Shown here piece by piece: positions 28,771 through 37,126 of a stretch of DNA of 39,983 nt. The translations under genes and the position numbers were made by a program. This DNA is from a virus, in IMG/VR virus record IMGVR_UViG_3300023202_000288, positions 1-39,983 of that record; one strand, 5' to 3'. The notes beneath the pieces are model-generated. The model was not told where the DNA came from, made no database searches, and was given only the letters and a program-made list of their open reading frames with translations. Position 1 is the first letter of the stretch. Each line of letters begins with the position of its first letter.

Positions 28771-30252
28771 TTACAAATTAGTCCGAAACAATGTAACCTT
28801 GGCCGGTTGGATTCCCTCTTTCATGTTGACCGAAAAAGCGTACTCGCCCAAAAAATACCGTTGGTACAACCGCATGATTTTTTTCTGCCAGTCCAGCTCC
28901 ATAAAATCTTTTATGGGGAACTGCATTTGGGTTTCTACGGCCACGGTACGGCTGAGAAAGTCCAGCCAGGCTTGCCATGATTGCACGTACAAGCCCTTGC
29001 CTGTGTCGTAGCGTAGGGCAATTTCCGTGCCTTCACTGCTGCCCCTGGGGTAAGCGTTTCCGGTGCTGTCGGCTTGCAGGCCACGGTAAAACAGCAGGCG
29101 TAAACCATAATCGCCTTCTACCTCAAAGGGTGCTGAGTTTCCTGTTTGGGCGGCCTCCGGAATGGTCCAGGTGCGGTTGGTGTTGATGGTGTCCTGGTGT
29201 TTGGTTTCAAAGAGGGTGCCCGCAGCGGTGTGGAACTCATTGCCGCCTGCATCAATAGCGAAACTAAAAGGGGCCGTGGAACGCTGGTTGTACATATCGT
29301 CCCGGGAGTCTGTTCCCATGGCCAGGGAAAAGCCGTTTTCATAGCGGTTTCCTTTCTCATAAGCCTGCCCGGCCATGTATGTGATGTTTTTGTATCCACC
29401 ATCCTTTAAAATCGTTGAGAGTGGCTCTATTTGGACCATCCGGGTAATGGGATTGATGAAGAAACCAATGCAAAACAGGTTTTGCAGGGCCACCAGGAAC
29501 TGCCCTACGGAAATATTTGGCATGTGGTCGGCATATTTGAATGAGGAAGCGTAACGGTTGAGCACGCCCGTGATGCGGTCCAGGCTTTGGGTGTTGTAAA
29601 TTACCAGTGAGCGGATATCGGTTTGTTGTGTCCAGCTTCCGGTAATGCCGTAATAGCCCAATTGCTGAAACAAACGGTTCAGGATGTAGAGCAAAAAGGG
29701 GTAAGGGACCAGCGTATGGTTATTGGCCGAGGTGTTGGTGCCAAACGCGCCCTGGTCGTAATAATTGACATACCCCAGATAATCGGGGTTGGCATCCCCG
29801 TAAAAATCGGCATTCTTGACAGGGAAAAAAGTATAATTTACATCCGGATAGGTAAGCTCGGGTTGGAAGTTTACGGCCGCAGTGCCCAGGTCGTAATCCG
29901 CTAATTTTTTATCCTTGATGGCCGTGGCCACGTCCCCGGCATCGGTATGAAAACTTACGGTGCAATCATCTTTTGTGGCCTTTCGCACTTTTAGCTTTCC
30001 AATGCGCCACAGGTGCAGGCCCTTGCCGAAGTGCAGCCCTACATTGTCCAGCGTTGGCCAGGGCGTTTCATCATCTAAGCGCTGCACATGGCCAATCAGG
30101 CGTTTGTTGACAGCATCCAGCGGGAGGCGGAAATCATAGACCCGGGTGCCGGGTATGGAATCGCCACCGAACATGGGGTTTTTGGCCGATACGTTGATGG
30201 ACGTATTTTCAAATAGTGTGAGGTATTGGCCTTGGTAGCGTAGTCCGATCAT
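28771..30252 (-). CDS. Distal tail / tail hub-like protein
   Basis: 493 aa starting MIGLRYQGQYLTLFENTSIN, with VYDFRLPLDAVNKRLIGHVQ. This start (I-x-L-x-x-x-G-x-L-x-L-x-x-x-T-x-I-x-x-x-x-N-P-x-F) is a pattern I know from Bacteroidetes phage tail proteins that follow the tape measure. The later part has two beta-rich blocks (PVKNADFYGDANPDYLGYVN; GRFLVALQNLFCIGFF-like region) and a C-terminal strand (FSVNMKEGIQPAKVTL). It overlaps the SprB-repeat gene by 4 bp (ATGA). It may be the hub that carries the fibre. Confidence 0.5.
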   Translation of the reverse strand: MIGLRYQGQYLTLFENTSINVSAKNPMFGGDSIPGTRVYDFRLPLDAVNKRLIGHVQRLDDETPWPTLDNVGLHFGKGLHLWRIGKLKVRKATKDDCTVSFHTDAGDVATAIKDKKLADYDLGTAAVNFQPELTYPDVNYTFFPVKNADFYGDANPDYLGYVNYYDQGAFGTNTSANNHTLVPYPFLLYILNRLFQQLGYYGITGSWTQQTDIRSLVIYNTQSLDRITGVLNRYASSFKYADHMPNISVGQFLVALQNLFCIGFFINPITRMVQIEPLSTILKDGGYKNITYMAGQAYEKGNRYENGFSLAMGTDSRDDMYNQRSTAPFSFAIDAGGNEFHTAAGTLFETKHQDTINTNRTWTIPEAAQTGNSAPFEVEGDYGLRLLFYRGLQADSTGNAYPRGSSEGTEIALRYDTGKGLYVQSWQAWLDFLSRTVAVETQMQFPIKDFMELDWQKKIMRLYQRYFLGEYAFSVNMKEGIQPAKVTLFRTNL

Positions 30253-33200
30253 AGTTTTTCCACTGAAAAATCATCAATGTAAATGTATTCTCCCTGATGA
30301 GCTGAAATTGTAGTTCCAGGATACCTGATAATTAATTGATATGCTCCATTCCCACCACCAGATCTGTATGCCCTAGTTTCAAGCTCTTGCCAAACATCTT
30401 TCAATAACGGATTGGCTGCCTTAACAAAAGTATTAGTCCATTGAACACCTGGCTTTGTGATCCATAATTGTAAGTCATTTGATTGTGCACCAGTTTGGGG
30501 TGAAAGATCTATTCCAGTGGGAATATAAATTTTAACCTTGAATACATATATCTCATTATTTACCAAGCCGGGCACAAATAGATCTTCCGAAACAAATATT
30601 GAACCACTGGGAGTACTATTGTTATAGGTTGATTTTAGGGACTTTGTACCAGAAAAAACGGGGTTCGTGACAATTTCAACATCAAAATTGTTGTTAATTT
30701 TCGGCGCAACATCTGCATAGGTAGCATTTTCAAATGTGCCATTATCAAAGTATGGAAATAAACTATCTGGCTGGCCAACTTCAATATTATTGACCACTTT
30801 TTGCAGTTGGGGATCAGTGCTATCAGTAACCGTTACATTGTAAGTGCCTGCGGGCAGGTTATCAATATCTTTTGTGGTTGCTCCATGACCCCAGGCATAG
30901 GTATATGGAGGTGTGCCGCCAAATACTGTCAATTCAATAGCCCCGTTGCTTTCACCGTATGTGCTGGCGTCTGTTACTTCAGCGGAAACCTGTAAATCAT
31001 CAACCGGGGCTGGGTTTTCTACGATTTCAACAGTAAGTTGTTTGCTTTTTTGGGGCACGGAATTATCAAAAACCTGTACTGTATATGAACCAGGTGCCAG
31101 GCCGGAAATATCCTGCGTATTGGCCCCATTGCTCCAATTATATACATAAGGCTCTGAGCCACCTATCATGGCCAAATCAATAGACCCGTTGTCTTCACCT
31201 TCTATGCTGTGGGTAACGTTTGCGGTTAATTCTAATGAATCTACCGGGTCGGCTGTGTCGCCAACCAAAATACCGCAAATTTTGGCGGATTTTCTGGGAG
31301 CACTACTATCCAGAACCCTTACGGAATAAGTGCCTGCGGGAATACTTACATTATCTTTTGTAGTTGCCCCGTTGGACCAGAGATATGAGTAAGGGGGGGT
31401 GCCATCACTGACCTGGAGCGTTATAAACCCATCGGAATTTTCGCCGGATGCATCCCGTATGCGGTCAACACTGACAACCAGGTCATCGGGCACTAACACC
31501 GCAGACAGTTTCGGCGTAAATTTATCAACCCGGGCGCGCTGGTAGGTGAACTCAAATGGGATTAAATTTTCACCCTCATCCTGGATAGTATCATCGGTTT
31601 CTACCAGTACAGGAATCCAGCGGGAGCCTTCCCAGAGGAAAACTGCGGGGGAAACGATAAAGTCCTGAAGGGCTTGCATCATTTCAGGCTCTGGATAGCC
31701 AACAGGTACTTGTACTTCGGGCTGGGCATATTTGCGGATTACTTCCTGTTGGGCATCCTGCACGGTGTAGTCATGAGGTAATAACTTTTCAAGGGTCTGC
31801 TGGTTGGCTTTGAGTTTGTATTCTGCTTTGCCGGTGCAGGCCAGGGTATCGCATCCGCCCAATGAGTTGAGGTATAGGAAAAATTTGCGGTAGCGGTAAT
31901 TGGTATAGTCCAGAATGTAAGTGCGGGTTTCGCTGGCCAGGATGTTGTCCTGGTTTTCTACCCAAATATCGTATCGGTCCAGTACTTCGCAGCTGTACCC
32001 CTCCAGGTATAGCTGATGGTAGCCGGCCGGAAAGGAATACACTTCAAAGCGGTTTAGCCCGCCTGTTTGGGAAAAAAGGGTGTGTTCTTCTTCTGTATCA
32101 TCGGTGAAATAGAGTTTGATTTTTACATGAAAGGCTGTCATCAGAAAATCATTCACCAGGAAATACAGGTACTCGGGCTGGTCGGGTAATACTACCTTTT
32201 CTACAGGCTGCCAGGTGTAAAAGGGTTTGGTAACGTCCAGGTAGGTGAGGAAAAAAGTGTCTTCGGCGTACTCTTCGAAGCTCAACCCACCTAACAGGAC
32301 ATAAAAAGTATCTATTTGCACGGCGGTGTCTTCAACTGGTGGCGTGCCATATTTTTCCTGGCTCTGGAAGTAGAACCGCTTGAACAATGGGTCTTCCCGC
32401 ACAATGCCTGGCTGGTACATTTCTGGTAAGGAGCGGTTGACATAGGCAGACAATACATCCTGCATATCAAAAACCGTAGCACCGTCATCATCAGCGGGCT
32501 GCTCGGCGGCATGTACCTGGATGAAATTGCCAGACATATATTCCAGCTCTACAAACACCTTACAGAGAAAGCTCAGATTGGGTTTGGTGGGTAGGTTATC
32601 GGCCTGGAGTTCTAATACCACGGGGTTTTCACTGAAATAATGGCGGGGCGGGCTAAGCTTGATTTTTTTTACCACTGTGCAGCCATTGCTATCGGTTACG
32701 GTAAGCTGGTAGGTGCCCGGTTGCAGGTTGGTGCGGTTTTGGGAAGTGGGGCCGTCTGCCCATTGAAAACTGTAGGGGGGAATGCCGCCGGATACGGTGA
32801 TATTAATATCATCCTCGGCCACGCTGCTGGTTATTTTGATGGGTGGATTTTCGGTAATCCCCACTTCAAAATCAGCACTTACCCCGTGGGTGTTGGTGAT
32901 GGTAAGGGTGTAGGTGCCTGCGCGTAAATCATCCCGGATGCTTCCACTGCCTCCATCACTCCAGATAAATTCATAGGGGGCATTATCGCCCTGGGTAACG
33001 AGGTTGACCGTTGCCACACCAATGGCCTTGCCACCGCATTGGATGTGGTCGGTTTCAATGCTGACATCATCCCCGGCCACAATGGTAAAATCATCGGATA
33101 CGATGCAGGCGTTTACGGCTTTGTCGCGCACCCAAACCGTGTAATCACCCGCAGGTAAATTGGTAAATTCATTGACATCTTGAAAGTTGGTATTATCCAG

Positions 33201-34079
33201 GCTGTACTCCATTTCACGGTTGGATGTGGCGTTGATTATGACCGAGCCGTCATTTTTGCCGGAAAAGCTTTCATTTTGGACGAGCAATGTATCAATGGCT
33301 GTTTCGCAAGGGGTGGCCGTGATGGAAAAAGCCTGCTGGGCATTACATTTGGTTTGGTTGGTATCCCGCACGTAAATGGTATAATCCCCGTCTGCCAGCC
33401 CTGAGAAAACATTACTGGCCTGCCAGGTGGAATTGTCCAGGCTGTATTCCAGCGTATTGCCTGAAGTGGCGTTGATGGTAGCCTCCCCGTCATTTTGGCC
33501 GGGTGCGGATTCGGGCGTGGTGGATATATCTGTAATCAGCAGGTTACATGCCGGCTGATTGATAGTAAAGGAAATGCTCTTGGTTTGTTCCGTTAACGGC
33601 TCATAAAAGCTCAGGGTATAGTTGCCCGCAGCCTTGTTGATGCCAGTACGTTGTGGGATATCAGGGTCGTCAAGGGTATACCCTTTAGAAGAAGGTGATT
33701 TGGCTACATAGCCGGTGCCGTGTAGAAAAGAAATATCATAAGCTCCGTCGTTTTCAAGATACCCTGAAAGATCGGTAACCTGTACTGACAACTCCAAATC
33801 ATTCCACCCCTGGGAAACGACATTGGCATAAGGCTCGGTGTCCTGTGTAATCACCTTGTAAAGCGTACCCCCCAACAGATGCATGTATATGGGCGTACCT
33901 TCATCGGGTTTGGCATTTTGGACTTCATACCTATTCAACCAAATGGGAACATCCTGGCTCGCTACATTGGTGCCACAATTATAGTCGGTAATTTGTGAGG
34001 AAAATATCTGGGTTTCTTCATCGTAGCTAATTTTAATCAGCTTTGTACCATTGCAGTAATACAGGTTTTTGGTAGCCAT
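30249..34079 (-). CDS. Large tail adhesin with seven SprB-type repeats
   Basis: A 1276-aa fibre or adhesin. Four Ig-like SprB-type repeats lie at about 175-495, followed by an unrelated middle part (about 500-880), and three more at about 885-1125. Typical units read GGTPPYTYAWGHGATTKDID, then LPAGTYNVTVTDS. SprB repeats are known from the gliding adhesin of Bacteroidetes. The last 150 residues (from YFDNGTFENATYADVA) look like a carbohydrate-binding jelly-roll (DDFSVEKL at the very end). The DNA for this tip is much more A/T-rich than the rest, suggesting exchange of the receptor-binding end. It overlaps both neighbours. Confidence 0.75.
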   Translation of the reverse strand: MATKNLYYCNGTKLIKISYDEETQIFSSQITDYNCGTNVASQDVPIWLNRYEVQNAKPDEGTPIYMHLLGGTLYKVITQDTEPYANVVSQGWNDLELSVQVTDLSGYLENDGAYDISFLHGTGYVAKSPSSKGYTLDDPDIPQRTGINKAAGNYTLSFYEPLTEQTKSISFTINQPACNLLITDISTTPESAPGQNDGEATINATSGNTLEYSLDNSTWQASNVFSGLADGDYTIYVRDTNQTKCNAQQAFSITATPCETAIDTLLVQNESFSGKNDGSVIINATSNREMEYSLDNTNFQDVNEFTNLPAGDYTVWVRDKAVNACIVSDDFTIVAGDDVSIETDHIQCGGKAIGVATVNLVTQGDNAPYEFIWSDGGSGSIRDDLRAGTYTLTITNTHGVSADFEVGITENPPIKITSSVAEDDINITVSGGIPPYSFQWADGPTSQNRTNLQPGTYQLTVTDSNGCTVVKKIKLSPPRHYFSENPVVLELQADNLPTKPNLSFLCKVFVELEYMSGNFIQVHAAEQPADDDGATVFDMQDVLSAYVNRSLPEMYQPGIVREDPLFKRFYFQSQEKYGTPPVEDTAVQIDTFYVLLGGLSFEEYAEDTFFLTYLDVTKPFYTWQPVEKVVLPDQPEYLYFLVNDFLMTAFHVKIKLYFTDDTEEEHTLFSQTGGLNRFEVYSFPAGYHQLYLEGYSCEVLDRYDIWVENQDNILASETRTYILDYTNYRYRKFFLYLNSLGGCDTLACTGKAEYKLKANQQTLEKLLPHDYTVQDAQQEVIRKYAQPEVQVPVGYPEPEMMQALQDFIVSPAVFLWEGSRWIPVLVETDDTIQDEGENLIPFEFTYQRARVDKFTPKLSAVLVPDDLVVSVDRIRDASGENSDGFITLQVSDGTPPYSYLWSNGATTKDNVSIPAGTYSVRVLDSSAPRKSAKICGILVGDTADPVDSLELTANVTHSIEGEDNGSIDLAMIGGSEPYVYNWSNGANTQDISGLAPGSYTVQVFDNSVPQKSKQLTVEIVENPAPVDDLQVSAEVTDASTYGESNGAIELTVFGGTPPYTYAWGHGATTKDIDNLPAGTYNVTVTDSTDPQLQKVVNNIEVGQPDSLFPYFDNGTFENATYADVAPKINNNFDVEIVTNPVFSGTKSLKSTYNNSTPSGSIFVSEDLFVPGLVNNEIYVFKVKIYIPTGIDLSPQTGAQSNDLQLWITKPGVQWTNTFVKAANPLLKDVWQELETRAYRSGGGNGAYQLIIRYPGTTISAHQGEYIYIDDFSVEKL

Positions 34080-34609
34080 TACACAGTAAATTGGTCAGGT
34101 TTATAAATCAAGCCAGGATGGTGGGAAATGTGCATGGTGAAATCAAGGCCGGTGCCATAGAGCTGGCGGCCACCAATGTTGGCCAGCATGTCTGTGCCCC
34201 CGCCCCGGAACTCAAAAAAACCCGCTTCGGGATTTTCATCAAAGTAGTTTTTGGCATAGGCCAGGCATTCTTCGCCAATGCGTTCGGTATTGAAAAGGAT
34301 TTGTTCTTCATCGTCATAATCGGCCTTGGCGGGATCATCCAGGATGATGATACGGCCGGCCAGGTCTTTGGACACTGCATCCCCGTCTTCATCGCCGTAA
34401 TTGGAGGTATAAGCCACCAACACCATGGCTGGCATGAGCAATTTGGAGCGCATTCCGGTAAGGAACTCGCCAAGTTGTGCAGTGGCACTCAGGATGGGGT
34501 CATTGGTGAGCACTACCCTGACGAAATGCTTTTCGGTGGGCGTGTGCCGGATTTCAATATGCTTGCCGGCCACTGTTCGCCAGAAGTCAACATACTGGGC
34601 GTAATTCAT
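34079..34609 (-). CDS. Tail-region hypothetical protein
   Basis: 176 aa, acidic (GDEDGDAVSKDLAGR; DDPAKADYDDEEQILF). The start reads MNYAQYVDFWRTVAGKHIEI. FFEFRGGGTDMLANIGGRQL is a Gly-rich loop region. No signature found. It ends directly at the SprB adhesin start (TAATG) and overlaps the gene before it by 4 bp. Likely a tail-completion or assembly protein from position. Confidence 0.55.
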   Translation of the reverse strand: MNYAQYVDFWRTVAGKHIEIRHTPTEKHFVRVVLTNDPILSATAQLGEFLTGMRSKLLMPAMVLVAYTSNYGDEDGDAVSKDLAGRIIILDDPAKADYDDEEQILFNTERIGEECLAYAKNYFDENPEAGFFEFRGGGTDMLANIGGRQLYGTGLDFTMHISHHPGLIYKPDQFTV

Positions 34610-35424
34610 GCACTTTTAGTTTTGCGTTGTTGGTTGTCCATCATCATGCGGTTGGCAATATCCAGGACCGGGTGCACGTAGGTGTTCTCGATCTGCTCCA
34701 GGTTACCAAACTTATCAGATGGCAGGTTGCGGAAAAAATCCATCCAGTCGTGGGCCACGCCTTCGGTGGCTTCACCCTGGCCACCGGAAAAAACAGCCGG
34801 GTACTGGTGCATCATTTCATTACGGCAACCCAAATAATAATACAAAATTGCCAGTTTTATTTCGGGACGCAAGGACTGGACGGTTTTGAGGCGGCGTCCG
34901 AAAGTGGTGGGGTTGATTTCAAGGCGGTTGTCCATAGTGTCCGGTGAAGCGTTCGGGTTTTTCGGACGGTAGAGGGTGGTAACGAGTCCGTCCAGGTTGG
35001 TGGGCTGTCCGGTTTCAATGTACTGCTGGTAGTACTTTTCGGACACTACAAATTCCTTAATTTTTAAATTTTCAAGGTGTGAACGGGGGCCATAATATTC
35101 CCGCAACCATCGGCGTACCTTCGGGATTTTTTGCTCGGTAAGGTGGCTGTCTTTGAACAAAAATTTTAGGCGGAGGGTAAGGTGGGCGGCCTGGACCTCG
35201 GTCATATCCAAGAGAATACGGCGGGGGATTTTCATTACTTTCCAGAGTACCAACATGCGCAAATACCCGTCTAACTTGGCAGCAGGGACATTTTTTAGCA
35301 TGAGCATGCACTTAGTAAAGCTGAGCAGCTGCCGGGGGGTGAGGGCGTTCCAATCGTTGGGAAAGTGGCGTTTAAGCTGGCGGGGAATACCGAGGGTTTT
35401 GTATTTGATAATTACGGGAACCAT
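34606..35424 (-). CDS. Hypothetical basic protein between lysis and tail genes
   Basis: 272 aa, basic, mostly helical. Starts MVPVIIKYKTLGIPRQLKRH (ATG at 35424, 13 bp inside the spanin gene). The middle has LPSDKFGNLEQIENTYVHPV and the end DIANRMMMDNQQRKTKSA. A His/Trp segment (HDWMDFFRNL) is visible. No enzyme motif was recognised. It may be a tail or head-tail joining protein. Confidence 0.5.
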   Translation of the reverse strand: MVPVIIKYKTLGIPRQLKRHFPNDWNALTPRQLLSFTKCMLMLKNVPAAKLDGYLRMLVLWKVMKIPRRILLDMTEVQAAHLTLRLKFLFKDSHLTEQKIPKVRRWLREYYGPRSHLENLKIKEFVVSEKYYQQYIETGQPTNLDGLVTTLYRPKNPNASPDTMDNRLEINPTTFGRRLKTVQSLRPEIKLAILYYYLGCRNEMMHQYPAVFSGGQGEATEGVAHDWMDFFRNLPSDKFGNLEQIENTYVHPVLDIANRMMMDNQQRKTKSA

Positions 35425-35906
35425 GGGAAGAAGCGTTTTGCGTACCTGTACAGGCCGTAGCCTATGAGTAGCAAAATTAGCCACCACCATTGAAAAACCC
35501 ATCGTTTTTTCTGGACGGATTTCTGGACGGATTTGTTATTGCTGTCCTGAACGGTCTTTTCTTTCTGGACGATTTTCTGGACGGGCTTCTGGACGATTTT
35601 CTGAACGGTTTTATTTTTGACCGGGACGACCTGGACGGTATGCCGGACGCTTTCCCGGACGGGGCTGGACACCAGTACCTCATTGCCGGACACCCGTCGG
35701 ACACGCACACCTACCTCGGACAGGTTGATTTCCTGGCCTACTTTCAGGGGGAAATTTAATGTATCTATGAGGGGCAACAAGCGGGTGAGGGTAGTATCAC
35801 TGAAAGTATGGGAAGTGGACCGGGGCGCATGCCTCGCACCCGAGCAACCACTTCCCACGAACCATATACAACCTAACCAAAAGCATAAAATTTTAATTCG
35901 CCACAT
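35412..35906 (-). CDS. Unimolecular spanin candidate (lipoprotein with C-terminal TM)
   Basis: 164 aa. The start MWRIKILCFWLGCIWFVGSG with Cys at residue 21 is a lipoprotein signal (GSGC box, not the strict LAGC). The end (KKRWVFQWWWLILLLIGYGL) is a TM helix with a basic and aromatic cap. In between, about 110 residues include a run of VQK tetrads (about 95-130: TVQKIVQKPVQKIVQKEKTV). A lipid anchor in the outer membrane joined to an inner-membrane helix is the layout of T1 gp11-type u-spanins, which fuse the two membranes at lysis. It lies directly after the endolysin, overlapping it by 14 bp. Start at 35906 chosen by this signal. Confidence 0.65.
   Translation of the reverse strand: MWRIKILCFWLGCIWFVGSGCSGARHAPRSTSHTFSDTTLTRLLPLIDTLNFPLKVGQEINLSEVGVRVRRVSGNEVLVSSPVRESVRHTVQVVPVKNKTVQKIVQKPVQKIVQKEKTVQDSNNKSVQKSVQKKRWVFQWWWLILLLIGYGLYRYAKRFFPWFP
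35510..35625. repeat. Degenerate 12-bp tandem repeats inside spanin gene
   Basis: Units like TTCTGGACGGAT and TTCTGGACGATT repeat about eight times on the plus strand with small changes, encoding SVQK/IVQK/PVQK on the minus strand. Number of units can change by slippage, which would alter the spanin length. Confidence 0.65.
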
Positions 35907-36447
35907 GATCGGCAATTTTGTAAATGCTATAATGTGGGCGGTAGCGTTTGTGCACTCCATCGCCTTCACGGCTACCGCCGTCGTTGGTATTGCCTTCTAC
36001 CGTTACGAAATATTCCGGCTGTACTTCCAGGATAAAACCCACATGGCCAATGCGCTTAAGGCGCGAAAAATAAATGCCAAACACATCACCAGGGCGGGCA
36101 GTTGCCACCTGAGCACTGTGACGGGTATAAACCGTTTTGGAGCGGGGAAACCAGGAAGGGCTCCAGGCGTTTCCATCTACAGGCAGCCCAGCCTGATTGA
36201 AACACCATCTCACGAAGCTTGCACACCAGGGAAAACCAGCAGGCGTTCCGGTCGCCTTTAAATATTCCTCTACACGTTGCCCGCGGTTATTGCCCCCGGT
36301 TTCCCGCACACCAATTTCATTAGTAAAAGCCTTGACCAGGTCAGGACGGCTTTGGGCTTTTAGCCCATGACCCCACCCATGGCCAAGCAGCCCAATAACA
36401 ATAAGTAGGCCGACCATAAGATGGTGACTACAATAACTTTTTGCCAT
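35893..36447 (-). CDS. Secreted CHAP-type endolysin
   Basis: 184 aa. Residues 1-31 form a signal peptide or signal-anchor (MVGLLIVIGLLGHGWGHG). The catalytic part has FPWCASFVRWCF (Cys about 75), RIGHVGFILEV (His about 135) and VEGNTND (Glu/Asn about 151-153), the Cys-His-Asn/Glu set of CHAP amidase/endopeptidases that cut peptidoglycan. PGDVFGIYF and SREGDGVHKR fit the same fold. With its own signal it can reach the periplasm by Sec, so the holin candidate may only time lysis. It overlaps the holin gene by 88 bp and the spanin by 14 bp. Confidence 0.8.
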   Translation of the reverse strand: MAKSYCSHHLMVGLLIVIGLLGHGWGHGLKAQSRPDLVKAFTNEIGVRETGGNNRGQRVEEYLKATGTPAGFPWCASFVRWCFNQAGLPVDGNAWSPSWFPRSKTVYTRHSAQVATARPGDVFGIYFSRLKRIGHVGFILEVQPEYFVTVEGNTNDGGSREGDGVHKRYRPHYSIYKIADHVAN

Positions 36448-36722
36448 AACGTTAACTCATTACTGCGGAACAAACCCTTCATATCAACATCCAAAAAAGA
36501 CGCAAACGCCGGATAAACTATTTTCCACAATAGCCATAACCCGGCGTGCATGATGAACAAGACATATAAAAAATAGAGTGGGCGCACCAGGATAACCATA
36601 TCAAAGGAACCCGCCTGGAACCAATCCTGAAGAAACCCATTGAAAAACCACATGCCTAATACGGCCATAAGGCCGGTGAGCAGCTCTGCGCTGTGGCGGA
36701 AAAAAGAAACAACTCTACTCAT
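36360..36722 (-). CDS. Holin candidate (three TM segments)
   Basis: 120 aa with three hydrophobic helices at about residues 12-32 (ELLTGLMAVLGMWFFNGFLQ), 42-70 (MVILVRPLYFLYVLFIMHAG) and 95-118 (VIVVTILWSAYLLLLGCLAM). Short charged loops. It lies directly before the endolysin and overlaps it by 88 bp, the usual place of a holin. It lacks a known holin motif, so the call rests on topology and context. Confidence 0.6.
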   Translation of the reverse strand: MSRVVSFFRHSAELLTGLMAVLGMWFFNGFLQDWFQAGSFDMVILVRPLYFLYVLFIMHAGLWLLWKIVYPAFASFLDVDMKGLFRSNELTLWQKVIVVTILWSAYLLLLGCLAMGGVMG

Positions 36723-37126
36723 CCTACTTTTTGTTTAATCGCTATTAAATCAGTTTTAAAATGCTCTACCTCTACTTCCATTTTGCCCAGATGATTTTCT
36801 ACACGGGCAATGGCTTTCATAAAATCCACAATGTTAGAATGGTTATGCTCTTTGAGGGTATGCTGCATTTCTTTCAGGATGGTGAGTTTGGCTTCCTGAG
36901 AGTGGTTCAGCTCCTTTTCGGTTTTGAGGCGTTCCTCCAAATTGGTAATGAAGGCGATTTTGCGCTCCTGTTCTTTGTTTAAATTGCGCTCCTCGCCTAA
37001 CTTCTCAATCAATTGTTTGATTTGTCCATCGTACAACTCTTTTTGCTTGCCAAAGCGGTAAATAACCGCTACAATACTACCTATCCATAGTAGGAAAGCA
37101 ACTCCAGCCTGAATCCATCCTGACAT
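36719..37126 (-). CDS. TM-anchored coiled-coil protein of lysis cassette
   Basis: 135 aa. One TM helix at residues 5-24 (IQAGVAFLLWIGSIVAVIYR), followed by coiled coil through about residue 130 (LYDGQIKQLIEKLGEERNLN; EEVEHFKTD-like end). Such a layout occurs in small holin-associated or i-spanin-like proteins. It overlaps the holin candidate by 4 bp. As a u-spanin candidate is present two genes on, this is more likely a second holin-type or anti-holin protein. Confidence 0.5.
   Translation of the reverse strand: MSGWIQAGVAFLLWIGSIVAVIYRFGKQKELYDGQIKQLIEKLGEERNLNKEQERKIAFITNLEERLKTEKELNHSQEAKLTILKEMQHTLKEHNHSNIVDFMKAIARVENHLGKMEVEVEHFKTDLIAIKQKVG

Noticed and set aside
35412-35969. Longer spanin frame from 35969
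   Set aside because: The extra 21 codons overlap the endolysin and would precede and spoil the lipoprotein signal that begins at 35906.
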